From: Rapana venosa
Taxonomy: Eukaryota; Mollusca; Gastropoda; Neogastropoda; Muricidae
Length of the DNA stretch: 64,000 nt
Direction of reading: 5' to 3'
Assembly (NCBI GenBank): GCA_028751875.1
Contig: CM054158.1
Span: 48,449,108 to 48,513,107, forward strand
This document shows, piece after piece, positions 11,650-24,666 of this stretch. The position numbers were made by a program, and so were the translations under genes. A model generated the notes under the pieces. It was given only the letters and a program-made list of their open reading frames with translations, was not told the origin of the DNA and made no database searches. Position 1 is the stretch's first letter. Each line of letters opens with the position of its first letter.

Positions 11650-12739
11650 CTGTAACACACATGTATAGCAACTTGTTCTTCTCCCGCAGCATCTGGATCG
11701 CCTGCGTGTCAACATAGAACCCCTACTACAATGACAACACTGCCTCAACAGGACCGCCACTTCTCTTCTCTGCAGTCCCTTAGTTGGGTCTGAATGATTG
11801 CTAGAGGGATGGAAAACTTGACGCCAACATCAGAACATGACCAGTGTCTGCCTCTGATGCAACATACAGCCAGAAGCGGGATTGAGGACCACACGGTAAA
11901 AACATAAATGCTTTGGTGCAATAATTTTCCCAGGGGAATGAAGGCTGGCAAGGCAGGGTTCGATCCCCGTTTAAAATAGGTCTGTGGGATCAGGACAACT
12001 TTGGCCGACTCCCTCCCATGCCTTCTTTTGCTAAGGGGTCCATGAAACAGCCAGTACAATTCACTTCACAGAGCTTTCAATTCAACAGCATCAAATAATC
12101 TCTCCAGGGCTACAAGTATGTGCTTTACAGACTCAGCTGACACAAGATTTGTGAAACAAAGCAGTCAGAACACTTGTCATGAATTTATCAAGTTGATTTT
12201 CTGCAGAGGCTGATTCTGTGGCCATTCACAGCCTTGGGGTTGTCCTTGATTTCCATCCAAATGAACTGTCCCAGTGTTGATTTTAGGATTTCAAAACAAG
12301 GGGCCCAAGGGGCCCCTAAACTGAAAAAAAGGGGGCATTGCCCCCCCCTCACCCCCCCTTCATAAAAAAGGAACAAGTATTTGCTCACAGTACCCTCACA
12401 ACTCTTAGTTTCTGCTATTTTTTCAAGGAAGAGAAACACAACAAACAGGCAGATACTAAGCAGAAAGGATTAAATATTCACCGTAAGTGTTGCACTTAAT
12501 CTGTAGTAAGCAACCGTGGCACAGCAGAGCAATGGGGGGAGGGGGGTGTAGAGGGGGAGAAAGAGAGATAGAGGGGGAGAAAGAGAGATAGAGGGAGAGG
12601 GAGAGATAGAGGGGGAGAGAGAGGTGAGAGAGAGGGGGGGGGAAGCGGGAGAGAGAGGTCAGTCAAATTTTTATTTCCACAGAGTTGGAGAGATAGATGT
12701 AGATGAGAAGAGAGGTAAAAGCCAATATCAAAGTCTTTT

Positions 12740-12757
12740 TTTTCCCAAGATAGTATA

Positions 12758-12810
<53 letters not shown>

Positions 12811-12833
12811 TATGTGTATGTGAGTGTGTGTGT

Positions 12834-12877
<44 letters not shown>

Positions 12878-12987
12878 AGAGAGGCCAACTTTGTATTTCC
12901 ACATTCAGAGAGATAGATCTAGGTCTAGATCTAAATGATAAGTTAAAGCCAATGTCAAAGTCTTGGGTTTTCCCCCAAAGATCATAC

Positions 12988-13078
<91 letters not shown>

Positions 13079-13083
13079 GAGAA

Positions 13084-13120
<37 letters not shown>
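12740..13120. repeat. (GT)n and (GA)n microsatellites
   Basis: (GT)n at about 12760-12802 passes into (GA)n at 12836-12873. A second (GA)n block fills 12991-13120 with occasional GAAA. A related spacer (ccaatgtcaaagtctt and caaattt..tatttccaca) lies between the blocks, so the whole unit was duplicated. Confidence 0.9.
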
Positions 13121-13122
<2 letters not shown>

Positions 13123-13123
13123 A

Positions 13124-14790
13124 AATTTGTATTTCCACATCAAAAACAAAAGTGAGGAAGAAATCAGGAAAATTATAAATGAAATGACCATAAAATCATG
13201 TGATCTTGATCCTATGCCTGCTTCTCTTTTCACACAGTGCCTTCTGCAGCTTATACCAACTATCACAAAGATTGTAAACTCATCTCTTCTTTCGGGAATT
13301 TTTCCTTCAGAACTCAAAACTGCAATAGTTACACCTCTACTCAAAAAGCACGACCTCGACCCTAACATACTGAAAAATTACAGACCTGTTTCTAACCTAC
13401 TTTTCATCTCCAAAGTCCTTGAAAAAGTAGTTCTGAAACAACTCAACAGCCATCTTCATTCAAATAGTCTCCTTCCTGCATTTCAGTCTGCTTATCGCGC
13501 CCACATCACGGAAACCACCCTAGTCCATACGTTAAACACGCTTCTAAACGCTTCTGACTCAGGGAAAATCTCCCTTCTCACTCTTCTTGACTTATCTGCA
13601 GCATTTGACACTATAGATCACTCTATCCTTCTCTCCCGTCTCCAAAAAACGTTTGGTATCAAAGGTGCAGCCCTTACCTGGTTTAGTTCATACCTCACTG
13701 ACCGATTCCAGACAGTCACAGTAAACAAAATTCAATCAATTCCTGCAAAACTGGAATGTGGAGTCCCACAAGGATCAGTTCTGGGCCCTGTCCTGTTCAC
13801 TCTCTACACTGTTCCACTCTCATACATAATAAACCGTCACCAGATCAACCATCATTTCTACGCTGATGACTCTCAGATTCAAAGCAGTGACACTCCTGAA
13901 AATCTGCCTTCTCTCGACAAATATGTCACTTTGCCTTCAAGACATTCAAAACTGGATGATACAAAACAAGTTACAGCTAAATGCTAATAAAACCGAAGCC
14001 ATGATTATAGGGACCAAACACAAACTCTCTTCCATCACAACAGATTCAATAGAATTTGGCAGTACATCAGTTCCGCTATCCACTGCAGTTAAGTATCTGG
14101 GTGTTGTTATTGACAACACACTCTCTATGCAAAAACTCATCACCCAGACCTGCCAGTCCTGCTACTATCAATTACGGCGTATAAGTGCAATCCGAAAGTA
14201 CCTGTCCACTGATGCAACATCCAAACTTGTCACATCTCTTATTCTTTCACGTCTGGACTATTGTAATTCTCTTTTGGCTGGTCTGCCAGCATCATCTATC
14301 CACTCACTTCAACGCAAACAAAACTCTGCAGCTTGATTAGTCCTCAAAAAGAAAACATCTGAGCATATTACTCCACTCCTGCAATCTGTCCACTGGTTGC
14401 CTGTGCCACAGAGAGTAAAGTACAAGATCAGTACCCTCTGTTACAAATGTCTCCACAAAACAGCACCCTCCTACCTCTGTGAATGTCTTCACCTGTACAC
14501 TCCTTCTCGTTCCCTCCGCTCTGCTGCAGATACCCTGGGCTTATGAATACCTAGATTCAACCAATCCACTGTTGGCCGTCGCTCTTTCTCTATTTCTGGT
14601 CCATCAATCTGGAATGACCTCCCTCTCTCACTTCGTGAAAAGCCTACTTACGACAGCTTTAAATCCAGCCTCAAAACATACCTATTTCAAACCTAAGATT
14701 TTTCCCTCTTGTTTCATCTCATATCTGTCCCTGCCTTTAACCCTCTTGTTGTTGGATTCTACGGAGCTAAACTGCCTGTAGATTTTGAAT
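13124..14790 (+). pseudogene. 5'-truncated non-LTR retrotransposon (CR1/L2-like reverse transcriptase)
   Basis: The translated block shows successive reverse transcriptase motifs: LKNYRPVSNLLFISKVLEK, LLDLSAAFDTIDHSIL, the GVPQGSVLGP box and the catalytic HFYADDSQIQ (about 13850-13880). In another frame come LNANKTEAMIIGTKHK, VKYLGVVIDNTLS and LDYCNSLLAGLP, then HWLPVPQRVKYKI and WNDLPLSLREKP after stop codons. A frameshift near 13925 and stops at about 14334 and 14544 show it is dead. The endonuclease half is missing; the copy begins right after a GA microsatellite. YADD with LDYCN and HWLPV suits the CR1/L2/Rex1 group, but I cannot fix the clade. Confidence 0.85.
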
Positions 14791-15449
14791 TCTTTGAAGG
14801 TTTTCTACCTCCATCTGACTTACTTTACTCCTAAGACAATTGTGTGTGTGCATGACAAGTTATCAAGCTGAAATTTTGTCACAAGCTAGGTATGTCTTTG
14901 TACTTGCATTTAGGCGCAAGTTTATGTGTCTGGTCACCAGATGTCTTGTCATTGTCACCTTATTTGTCACCAATCACAGGTAAAAATATGGTATATATGA
15001 TAAAACAGCAAGTCCTGCATGGATTTGACAATAGTTCAAGCATATTAGTGTCGAATAAGGAAGTGATACCCAGCTGATGTGTTTACCAATGGTTATGTGC
15101 AATAGTACTTCAAGGATGTGTCACACAATGTCCCCATAGCACCTGTTGTTTTATGGTATGTCTTGAGGAGACAGAAATTTTGTTGAACTATTTTTTTCTT
15201 TTGAAAACAAGTCATATTCAATCAACATGTGACCTTTATACTGTACTTCATATCTGCGTGTGCTACCACATGTTTGTTAAGTGTACAGAAGTGTATTATT
15301 GTACATGACCGTCACACTGTCACCAGTGTCACAGCACAGGTGTGACAAATTCGAAACAACACAGAACTTCTGTAACCCTACAAAATTTTAATGTTGGTAG
15401 TCTCTAAAGTAGTCGTAGTGGTGGCACAGGGTCACATCACATCACAAAA

Positions 15450-15505
15450 AGCACAAATTATGGATGTGTGTGTATGTGTGTGTGTGGGGGGGGGGGGGGG
15501 CTGTA
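15450..15505. repeat. GT run followed by poly-G
   Basis: tgtgtgtgtatgtgtgtgtg followed by about 15 G. The surrounding 14.8-16.4 kb has no supported exon. Confidence 0.7.
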
Positions 15506-16756
15506 CCCATTGCTCTCACCTGTCGAACCTTGGCAGACGGGAGACCTATTTTCTTTTCCTTCTTGCTATTTTCATTATCGGCATATCTGTTCGTTTCTGC
15601 CATTGCAGTTTCAAAGCAAAAGTGTGGTAATAATGAGAAAACAGTCAAAAGGCATCGTTTTCAGGCGTCTATGCCGCGGACTGGCCAGGAGGTCAAATTT
15701 CTCCACAGTCGTGTGTGTAGCACAGGTCAGGAATGTGCCCTGTAGCACATTATTTTCAGGCTCACTCTTCTCCCTAACTGCAGCATTTACTTCCTCCTCT
15801 TCCTCGTAAGCGTTTAATATCGGACTCACTTAACAATTCTCGTTCAAATGTTTCTACTTCCAAGACAATAACATTCAATTTATCGTCTCGCTAATCAGAT
15901 GAATCGTGTGCTACTAAAGAAAACGCGATTTTTTTCCGCCATGCTGCACCATTGAAAAGCGTTCCGGTCGCTGACTGTTATTTCTTCCTTCCCTCCCCAC
16001 TACACGCATGTTAGTGGTCTAAATTTATCACTGGCACCGTCTGACACCCTCCCTGCATCGCCCCACCAATTTTCAGACACACAGTGTGAAAACCACGAGG
16101 TCTGTATGTGATGGAAAAGTACTGCCCACGTGGGCAGAACCAACTGTCGGCTGCGGTCGGATTGGAATCTAGGGGCAGCCTCCGTTACTGTCGGCTGCGG
16201 CCGGATCGGGGACTAAAGGGTTAAAAGCCAAAATTCCATCACCCTGCTGAAAGGTACAACCTGTGTGTGTGTGTGTGTGTGTGTGCGTGTGTGTGTGCAT
16301 TTGAATTTGTTAGAATATTGTTAATCATTGTTGGTTGCTTGTGTGGGAGCGGATTGAATGGAAGCGCTCTGATTTGTAATTGCAAGATATAGCGCTCTAT
16401 AAATTCCATATATTATTATTATTATTATTATTCAGAGGGATCTAGATTTAGATATGTTAAAGCCAATGTCAAGGTCTCTCCCCCCCTTTTTTTTTCCTAT
16501 TAGATGTATGGAGAGAGAGAGAGAGAGAGAGAAGAGACAGAGAGAGTTGCCTAACTGATGGAAGTTTTTCTAAAGTTTCATCTTGTACAGCTTCCTGCTG
16601 ATTGGCAGTGTTTTTGCCTGATGCTCAAAGTGCTGTTCTCTAATAAGTGCATCCTCTTTTAGCGAAGGCATTGTTCTTTGCAAGTTTGATACACAGCCAG
16701 CCGATAGCCTACTGCATGCCATGATCACCTCACTCAAGCCAGGGCTACTTGATCGC

Positions 16757-18400
16757 CTGCTGGGAGGTTCACTGTTCACTGTTCACATAACCCGCCAGGG
16801 TCATAGGGGCGCTGCATGGTGGACGAACGGTGGACCAGCTGGCTCCACTTAGCGCGGTCATGGGCAAGTGCCTGGGTGACACTGAGTCCTCCCCTGTCCA
16901 ATCACAGATGTCGTCGGCCCACTTTCTCCTCTGTCTGCCCCGTCTTCTCTTCCCCTGGACTGTTCCTTGCAGGATGGTCTTTGCAAGTCCTTCTGAGCGT
17001 GTTAAGTGCCCATACCACCTGAGTTTCCTCTTTTCGCCGTGGTCAGTAGGTCTTCATAGTCCCGCACTTGTTGAGTGATCATTCTGCGGACTTCATTGTT
17101 GGTGACATGGTCCTTGTATGAGATGCCAAGGAGCCTTCTGAGGCATCTCATTTCTACTGCTTGGATCCTCCTTTGTAGGTCTGCGTTCAGTGTCCATGCC
17201 TCACATGCGTAAAGCATGATTGAGGTGACTAGCGCGTTTAGTAACTTTACCTTGGTTCCGAGAGGGATGTTTCTGTCTCTCCATATGGTCTTCAGTCTTG
17301 CCATTGCTGCTGCTGTTTGTGCCGCTCTTGCTAGGATTTCGGTCTTCGATCCCTCCTCACTTATGATGGCTCCAAGGTACTTGAAATGGTCAACTGTCTC
17401 CAGTTCTTTTCCGCTGAGAGTGATCTTGGTGGTGATTGGCTGGGCACTGTTTGACATGAGCTTGGTTTTCTCGGTGCTGATTTCCATGCCGTATCGTGAG
17501 GATATTTCGTCCAGTTGCTTCACTAGGTTGGCCAGTTCCTCTTCATTTCCTGCCAGACCGTCAATGTCATCGGCAAACCTGAGGTTGGTGATTGTTCGCC
17601 CTCCAATGCTGACTGTGCCTGTGTGGTCTTCCAAGGCGTCAGTCATGATGTGTTCGAGGAAAATGTTAAACAGTGTCGGCGACAGCAGACATCCCTGTCG
17701 GACCCCAACTGAGGTACGGAACCATTCCCCTACCGTGCCCTGTACGAGTACTGCACTGGTGGCCTTTGAGTAGAGTTCCTTGATGGTGTGGATCAGCTTC
17801 TGGCCCATGTTGAATCGTTCATGGTGGCCCACAGAGCGTCATGCCATACTCTATCAAAGGCCTTCTTAAAATCAATGAAGACGTGGAAGATGTCTTGTTG
17901 ATGCTGGCTGTATTTCTCACACAGAACCCTCAGGTTGAATATCTGTTCTGTGGTGCTTCTATTTGGGCGGAAACCGGCCTGCTCTTCGGCGATGATCTCT
18001 TCTGCCTGTGGTTTCAGCCTGTTCAGGATCACTTTCAGCATGACTTTACTGGCATGACTTATGAGGCTGATTGTCCTGTAGTTTTGGCATTGCTGGAGAT
18101 TTCCTTTCTTGGGGAGAGTGATGATGAGTGATTGGGTCCATGGTGTAGGCCACTCTCCGGTCTGCCAGATCTTGTTGCAGATACTTGTAAGGATGTCTGT
18201 CACTGCTTCTCCACCATGTTGGATCAGCTCTGCTGGGATGTTGTCGATTCCTGCTGATTTTCCTTTCTTCAGCGATCTAATTGCTACTTCTACGTCCTCG
18301 CGTAGAATTGGGAAGTTGTCTTTATTCGATGAGGCTGGGAGGTAGCCTCTGCTATCTCCTCCACGATCTCTGTCCCAATCACATCACTTGTTTCTAGAGT
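16757..18400 (-). pseudogene. 5'-truncated non-LTR retrotransposon with reverse transcriptase
   Basis: On the minus strand: LKKGKSAGIDNIPAELIQHG, then LISHASKVMLKVILNRLKPQ and EEQAGFRPNRSTTEQIF, HVFIDFKKAFDRVWH (catalytic block A), VGVRQGCLLSPTLFNIFLE, and LRFADDIDGLAG with the second catalytic Asp pair near 17570. FKYLGAIISEEGSK, ALVTSIMLYACEAWTL and CLRRLLGISYKDHVTNNEVR mark the RT C-terminus. One frameshift near 17815 and a stop near 17002 break it; homologous coding continues shifted to about 16800. The endonuclease domain is absent. It is a different lineage from the element at 13.1-14.8 kb (FADD against YADD) and lies in the opposite orientation. Confidence 0.85.
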
Positions 18401-18644
18401 ACAAGGCCTCTTAGAAAATGATGTAAACGAATTGGAAAACAGAGCAGCCTAGTAGGACGATCACGATAGCTTGTAGGCATGAATCAGAAAATCTTATGAC
18501 CCCTGGTGTAGCCTAGGCTACCAACATAATGACCACCCAGGGAACTGAAAGGACGAAGTAGGCTACAGTTTCTGTGACTGGTCAAAAGTGTGGCGCTTAG
18601 CCAATTAGAAGTATCAATGGAGAACTTCGGCGGAAGTAGCGCTT

Positions 18645-18720
18645 AATATTAATAATAATAATAATAAATGGAACTTATATAGCGCTATATCTTGCAAATA
18701 CAAATCAAAGCGCATAATAG
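18645..18720. repeat. (ATT/AAT)n-tailed dispersed repeat end
   Basis: The string aatggaa(c)ttatatagcgctatatcttgcaaa next to an AAT repeat recurs at 58590-58650 and, in reverse, at 16388-16435 and 49138-49175. It behaves like the 3' end of a retroelement with a simple-repeat tail. Confidence 0.55.
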
Positions 18721-19575
18721 AGATTATACAAACGGCAGTTACGATGGCACACTGTTTGTTCGAAAACGCGTTGTCCAGGATTTGGGGGCATCCATCAGGG
18801 CGCACTGCCCACATCGTTTTGCGGCAATTTTGAAAGAAATGCGGGAATCCCGCAAGGGCGCACCCTAGAATCAACACTGAGTCCCACATCGTCTTCAGAG
18901 TCTGCAGATGCCTTCAGCGCCTGGTCTTTATCACACTTCTTCATTAAACCACTGACGCTGAGGGCAACAGCAAAGTGAGAGGCTGTATGACCAGTGGCTT
19001 TCCCACTCATGGAATTCCACTTTACAGCTTAGTCTTTAGTGAACGACTATGACTTTCTGACAAGGAGGCTTGACTCGCACAGTCATGTGCTGCAGCCCTG
19101 GGGGCTGGTTGGCCATTGGAGAACATCTCCAACGCTGACTGTCCTTATGCCCTCTTGGATGAGAGAGTGGGGATGCACTGTAGACAAGGCATCTCCACTA
19201 TAATCAAATCTTCTCAAGTCAAAGTAAGGCTGCTATATGGCCAGGTACTAAAAACAAAAACAAAAAGCGACCACAATCTGAACCTTACACGCAAAACATT
19301 CTCATCCAGCATGTACTTTCGGTTTCACCGTGATTCCTTCCTATGTGCAATGATAAGTGAGACAAGAGCGCCTATTCTGGGTGATCCCCAAATGTTCAGC
19401 TGGGGAACAACAACACCACCAACAGCTATGATTCCAGCAAACCTGACCACGTACCTTCAACCAAACGACCAATCTTTAAGAGCTAAGCAAACGAGCTTTA
19501 TCTTGTTATCTACCCTTCCTCATCAAGGCTACCAAGTCCACCCACCCACACACACAGAAGAGTTCAAGTACTCAC

Positions 19576-20625
19576 CACCGACATCAGGCCGGGGAACTCG
19601 CGCAGCACCAGCTCCGCAATGCGCTCGTAGTCCTGGGTGGTCCACCACATCTTCAGCGCCAGAAAGAAGGACGTGGTCTCCCGGATGATGCGGGGCCGTG
19701 CCGACAGCGTGTTGCCCGCATCCCGGGCCCGCATGACGTTGATGGAGTACGGGGGCACAGGGAGGGGGTCGGGCAGGCAGGTGGACCGCCACATGGCCAT
19801 GGCCGACATGCGGTCCACCGGCGAAGCCTCCGACAGCACCGAGTCCGACAGGGAGCTGGAGGTGGGGGTGGACACCGCGTAGCTCGAGGTCAGTGGCTGG
19901 GACAGCACCTGCGTCGTCGTCGCCGTCGTCGTCGTCGCCAACGTCGACCCCTCCCCCCCACTGTTCGTGGTGATGGCCCCTGGGTTCTGGTGGGCGGCAG
20001 GAGGGGCCGGGGCCAGTGTGGTTGGGGTGTGTGAGGAGGACAGGAGGTGGTCGGAGAGGGTGTGGGGGGCGACGGCGGAGAAGGCCGGCATGGCCAGGGC
20101 CTGGGCCGACAGCCAGGCCTGCGCGTCCAGCACCTGCTGCTGGTAGCCTTCGCTCACCTCCTGCTTGATCACCGCCAGCGCGCAATTCAGCCCGCCCCCT
20201 TCCGCGCCTCCCGAGCCCGGTTCCAGGAAGTTGTACGGGTACTTGCCGGCCTCTGACGCCTCCCTGCTCACGCCACCGCCGCCGTCTGCCGTCCTCTTCC
20301 CCTCCTCCATGGCAGCCACGTCCTTGCCCGTGTGCGCGATCACGCTGCTGGCCAAGGCGTTGGAGTCGCGAGAGGCCTGAGCGTGGTTTTCCAGCGCTTT
20401 GGTCGCGTCGCTTTGGGGGTAGCTGCCGCTCTCGATGAGGCTGGCAGCAGCCAGAAGCTCGCAGAAGTTGCTAGAGACCTGCTGGCTGCCCTGAAGGGGC
20501 AGGGACACCGTGCCCACCGCCGCAAACCTGTCGTCCGGCGTGCGCACGTCTCGCCGCCGCTGCTGCATCCCCTCTCGCCGTCGGATGTTGCGTGCCGTCT
20601 GAGACAAGTCCGTCCGTACGCGCCG
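19576..20625 (-). CDS. Gene 1 exon: end of module 2, linker, start of module 3
   Basis: Acceptor ctcttttttcag, donor gtgagtactt; 1,050 nt, phase 0 to 0, 350 codons open. It starts with RRVRTDLSQTARNIRRREG (end of module 2). The linker is Ser/Thr/Ala-rich and holds ALAVIKQEVSEG, a ψKxE motif, followed by YQQQVLDAQAW, which loosely echoes VYDQNAWNLFYQQQF in the exon at 10405-11649. Module 3 follows: CLPDPLPVPPYSINVMRARD, RIIRETTSFFLALKMWW, DYERIAELVLREFPGLMSV, ending at the donor. Module 3 lacks the short D-P-V-V...P-C-Y segment found before the intron in modules 1 and 4. Confidence 0.9.
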
Positions 20626-20690
20626 CTGAAAAAAGAGGCGGCATCTGCGTCTTTAGACACCGTTACAACACACTCGCTGCCTTAGTCTAA

Positions 20691-21055
20691 GACAGGACAG
20701 CCTGGTGGTCAGAACATTGCGCTCGCAATCTGACGACCCGGGTTCGATTCCCGTTCAAGGGATATTTTCCCCTGGAGTTAACATTAGTGCAGACTCCACT
20801 TTCCCCAGAAGTCCTTCGGATGAGACTATAAACCGAGGTCCCGTGTGCGAACGCACGCAGAACATCTTGCGCACACGTTAAATCCTGTTCCGCTTTTCGT
20901 AAGAGTAGGCCATTGTGTGCCGGTGGGAACAGATGACAGAATTCACAAATCCGCATACACACGGGGACTGGATGTAAAAAAGAACATAAATGCTTATTCC
21001 ATTATCCTTGAAATAAAAGAATGAAATAAATAAATTAAATAAATAAATAAATAAG
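20691..21055 (+). mobile_element. tRNA-headed SINE, family A
   Basis: Head gacaggacagcctggtggtc, B box ggttcgattcc, and a tail ccttgaaataaaagaatg followed by a (TAAA)n run. Its first base is only 66 bp upstream of the acceptor of the 19576-20625 exon. Confidence 0.85.
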
Positions 21056-23864
21056 AATAAAACAGTTGGGTTTTTTAAAACTAGCAGTATCTCAAGTACA
21101 AATTTTTGTTATAGACTGGTCACGGGTCCTCCACAAACTAACTTTAGAAACATTTCAACATATTATTTCCTTCTCTCTTTTCTTTATTCTCCTAAATGCA
21201 TGATTATCAGAAAACATTCCTTCTATGATGTGAATAATAGATGTTCCTGCCACACACAGAAAACACTGTATCAAACAAACATTAATACGTCAACAATTTC
21301 ATTTAGGCTTCAGTGATTACTTAGAGCAAAACCCCATCCACGTAATTACATTGATAACATACTACAGTTGCACATTTACAACATCTAATTACATAAACTG
21401 CCATACCAGAATACACATATATGCAGACTTTGCTTTGCATCATCTACTTTATATACTGTTCTCATTGAATCAACAAATAAATAATCGGATATGTTAATAT
21501 CTCTCATATCTGCGCAAGACATGATGTTGCACAGACAAATTTGTAGACGACACCTAGCAAGAGATCTTCACAAAAGAACAACTTCAATCTGGGCCATTTG
21601 TTCATGAATACATAACATGCACATGTGTAAACATATATATATTACATATATATTCAAAAATGCTTCGAGACATCCCTCATTAACTCAATGAGGTTGTGCG
21701 GAAGCTTAAGATTCGGCAGAAATACGAATTTTTTTAAATGCACCAAGTGATGTTAAACTCAAGGGAAAGTACTCTGGCCTGTAGGGCAATTATTTTTCTA
21801 AACACAGTTGCTTTCCTTGACCATAAGCACGCCTAGTTTGTATCTGTTGGCTAATTTTGTTTGACATGTCAACAAGTGATAATTCTTGGGATTTCAGGCT
21901 CTCTGTGTTATCATTCTTTTTAAAAAATCTGTTGTACAAAAAGTGACCTCAGATGGATTCTGCCAACTTCAGGGAACTTTACTTTGGTGAAAAATCATTA
22001 CATTGTTTGAAGGGGTCTAGTTGATGAACAGTTCAAGCCATGTAAGATAGCAGCCCTAATTTTCAAAACTTTTTATTTTTCAGCATTCAGTGACATATTT
22101 TGAAAATTTATAATAAAAATAAATACAATCATCTATTGAAAAACTGTGAAACAATCTCAAAAGTAGACATTATAAACTTTTCAATGATGTATAATGTGTA
22201 TGTCATTATTATGTTGAGTAAGTCTGCTTTGTTTTAAAATATAGCCAAAATCAGGCGTCACCACAAAATGGCGGGATCCATTTCACTGTGACTCCACTGA
22301 GTTAACTAGCCAATATTGTGATGACTGGTGTAAGTATGCGGAGTATGTCCATATGACTGGAGTATGCCAAGTATATCCATATGACTGGAGTATGCCAAAT
22401 ATGTCCATATCACTGGTGTAAGTATGCTGAGTATGTCCATATGACCGGTGTATGGCGAGTATGTCCATATGACCGGTGTATGGCGAGTATGTCCATATGA
22501 CAGGTGTATGGCGGTTTGTCAGTTATTTCCAGAGCCCACTAGCCTCTGAATGCATCTTCAATAAGCATGTTTGATCTTGCGTATGTACACACACACACAC
22601 AAAGGAAATGAAACTCTGGCACTGGCAGGTCTGCTGATACAAGACATGGGAGATTGGAAATATTCTCATCCTAGCTGTGATTTACACCCCACCCCACCCC
22701 CTCCAAAGAAAACGGACACTGTGCATTCCAAAGTCACTCTTCCTAATCAGCCTTGGTAGGCATCAATTTCAACGATTACGAGTGAAATATTAAAAAGACT
22801 CACATGCTTCATCTACACATTTTTTTCCCAGAGGTCACATAGGTACACTTACTCCAAATTCACCTAAAAGAATACAGAGTATATCTGTGTTTTCACGAGC
22901 TCTTATAACACTGACAGGGCTAACTTATATACACCAACTGGTAAATCCAAGCTATACCGGGCACAAAAACCCATGACAATAACAACCTGAAACACTTCAC
23001 ATCAAAAATATATTTTAAAAAACAACGATCTAGGAACAAAACACACCACAATCATACCACATCAAAACTTGACAACACCGTTTGACCCCCCCCCCCCCCC
23101 CCCCCGAAAAAAAAGGAAAACTGAAAACAAAATATATGATGCACGGGAACACAAACATTCTTTTACAAAGACTTAGAGTAAGCCCCAAAATGTGTAAAAA
23201 TAAAACTATTTTTAAAAGGGATGATTTTTCTTCAAACTTGCACAATCAGATTCCTGCCTCATGACAACTCACCCGTTCTTTAATTCCCAGCCACATCATA
23301 ATGATATAACCATCATCACAGGAAAATACAACAGACAACTTTTCCAACAGAGAACTGTAGACCCACGAAACTCTATAGGATTGTTCTACAAAAAGTCGAA
23401 AAACATCTACCCTTTTAACGATCAAAACTGACAACAGGCAACTGTTTCGGCCTGTTACTCTACACAGCAGAAGACAACGCCGAGGATATCATTCATCATG
23501 ACAACAACAAAACCACAACAACAACGACAACATCACATCTACGATACGCGACAAAACTGCGAACGAAACGCATCCACCACACCACTCAAAACCTTTAAAA
23601 GCAGACAACTTGAGCACAACCATAACGACTAAAAATAACAATGGAAAAAAAACAAAAAAACACATCAAAAAACTACCAGCAGGAAAAAAAAATGGGGGAA
23701 GGGGAAGAAACTGAAAAGGGGCAGATCATGCAGAAGAAAAAGGCGAGACAATGACTACAGGGAGGGAGGGAGGAGGGGGGGCGCCACGGACACGAAGAGC
23801 GACGACAGCGGCACAACAGCAGCGCCAGGAAAAGTAGGGGAGGGAAAAGGGGGAGCGCACTCAC
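21056..23864 (-). other. Intron of gene 1, mostly unique AT-rich sequence
   Basis: Contains the 28-bp repeat array (22322-22515), a poly-C run (23086-23105) and A-rich tracts. No exon with matching phase and splice sites is visible. Confidence 0.5.
22322..22515. repeat. ~28-bp tandem repeat, about 6 copies
   Basis: Units of the form gtatgtccatatgaccggt plus gtatggcga; the early units have 28-32 bp and the last two are nearly identical. Confidence 0.85.
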
Positions 23865-24461
23865 GTTAGGAGGCATGTTAGGGCTTAGCATGGGGTCTTT
23901 CAGGTCGGGGAAGTAATCGACCACAAAGTGCGAGATGCGATCGTAGTCGCCACTGCTCCACCAGTACTTGAGAGAGAGAAAGAAGAGAACGGTCTCGCGG
24001 ATGATCAGGGGCCTCTCATACTTGGTCACCCCCGTCTTCTTGGCTTTCATTACCTTCTCCGAGTAGGGCGGCACTGGCAGCGGGTCGGGAAGCTGGGCGT
24101 CGGCCCGCCACGCCCCCGACAGCGACAGCGCGTCGTCTGCGTAGCCCGACTGCCCGCCTACCGTTTCCGTCATCGATGTCGTCCGGCCCATGTCCGGCGT
24201 GTGGCTGACCTGGGGCACGGCTGCGGCAGGGGAGAGGGGTGCCGGGGAGGAGGGCTGGGTGGTGGGGGTAGGGGTGGCGTGGGTGGCGGGCCGGAGGGAG
24301 GGGAAGACGATGCCCCCTGTGGTGTGGCTGTGTGCGGAGGGGTGACCCAGGAAGTGGGCCACAGGGGGGAGCACCGTGCAGCTGCTGGTGGTGGTGGTGG
24401 TGGTGGTGGTTGGGGTGGTGATGGGGGATGTGGAGGTCAGCAGGTACGGCAGGTTGGCCAG
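23865..24461 (-). CDS. Gene 1 exon: Thr/Pro-rich linker and start of module 2
   Basis: Acceptor gtgtgttacag, donor gtgagtgcg; 597 nt, phase 0 to 0, 199 codons. It opens LANLPYLLTSTSPITTP and runs into a poly-Thr tract encoded by a trinucleotide run, then a Pro/Ser/Thr-rich stretch. Module 2 begins with AQLPDPLPVPPYSEKVMKAK, continues PLIIRETVLFFLSLKYWW and DYDRISHFVVDYFPDLKDP, and stops at MPPN before the intron. The exon directly follows the duplicated 171-nt exons; phase 0 lets any number of them be spliced to it in frame. Confidence 0.9.
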
Positions 24462-24623
24462 CTGTAACACACAACCATGAGAAATCTTCACTTCGCGGCA
24501 GGAATATTCTTACGTTGGCTCACTGTCTTGTCGATACATCACAGTGACTGCAAGCCAGGTCCGTCCTTTGCAGCACTACCTTGTGTGTGTGTGTGTGTGT
24601 GTGTGTGTGGGGTGTGTGTGGTG

Positions 24624-24666
<43 letters not shown>

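Larger units (their letters stand above)
11650..19575 (-). other. Large intron of gene 1 with retrotransposon remnants
   Basis: Nearly 8 kb between two in-phase exons. It contains GA/GT simple repeats (12530-13120), two non-LTR retrotransposon remnants, (ATT)n-tailed fragments (16390-16435 and 18645-18720) and, at 19130-19430, a repeat also found at 49340-49510. No exon with matching phase was found inside. Confidence 0.6.

Noticed and set aside
12496..13368. Ser/Leu- or Arg/Glu-repeat frames
   Set aside because: Artefacts of GA/GT microsatellites joined to the start of the retrotransposon fragment.
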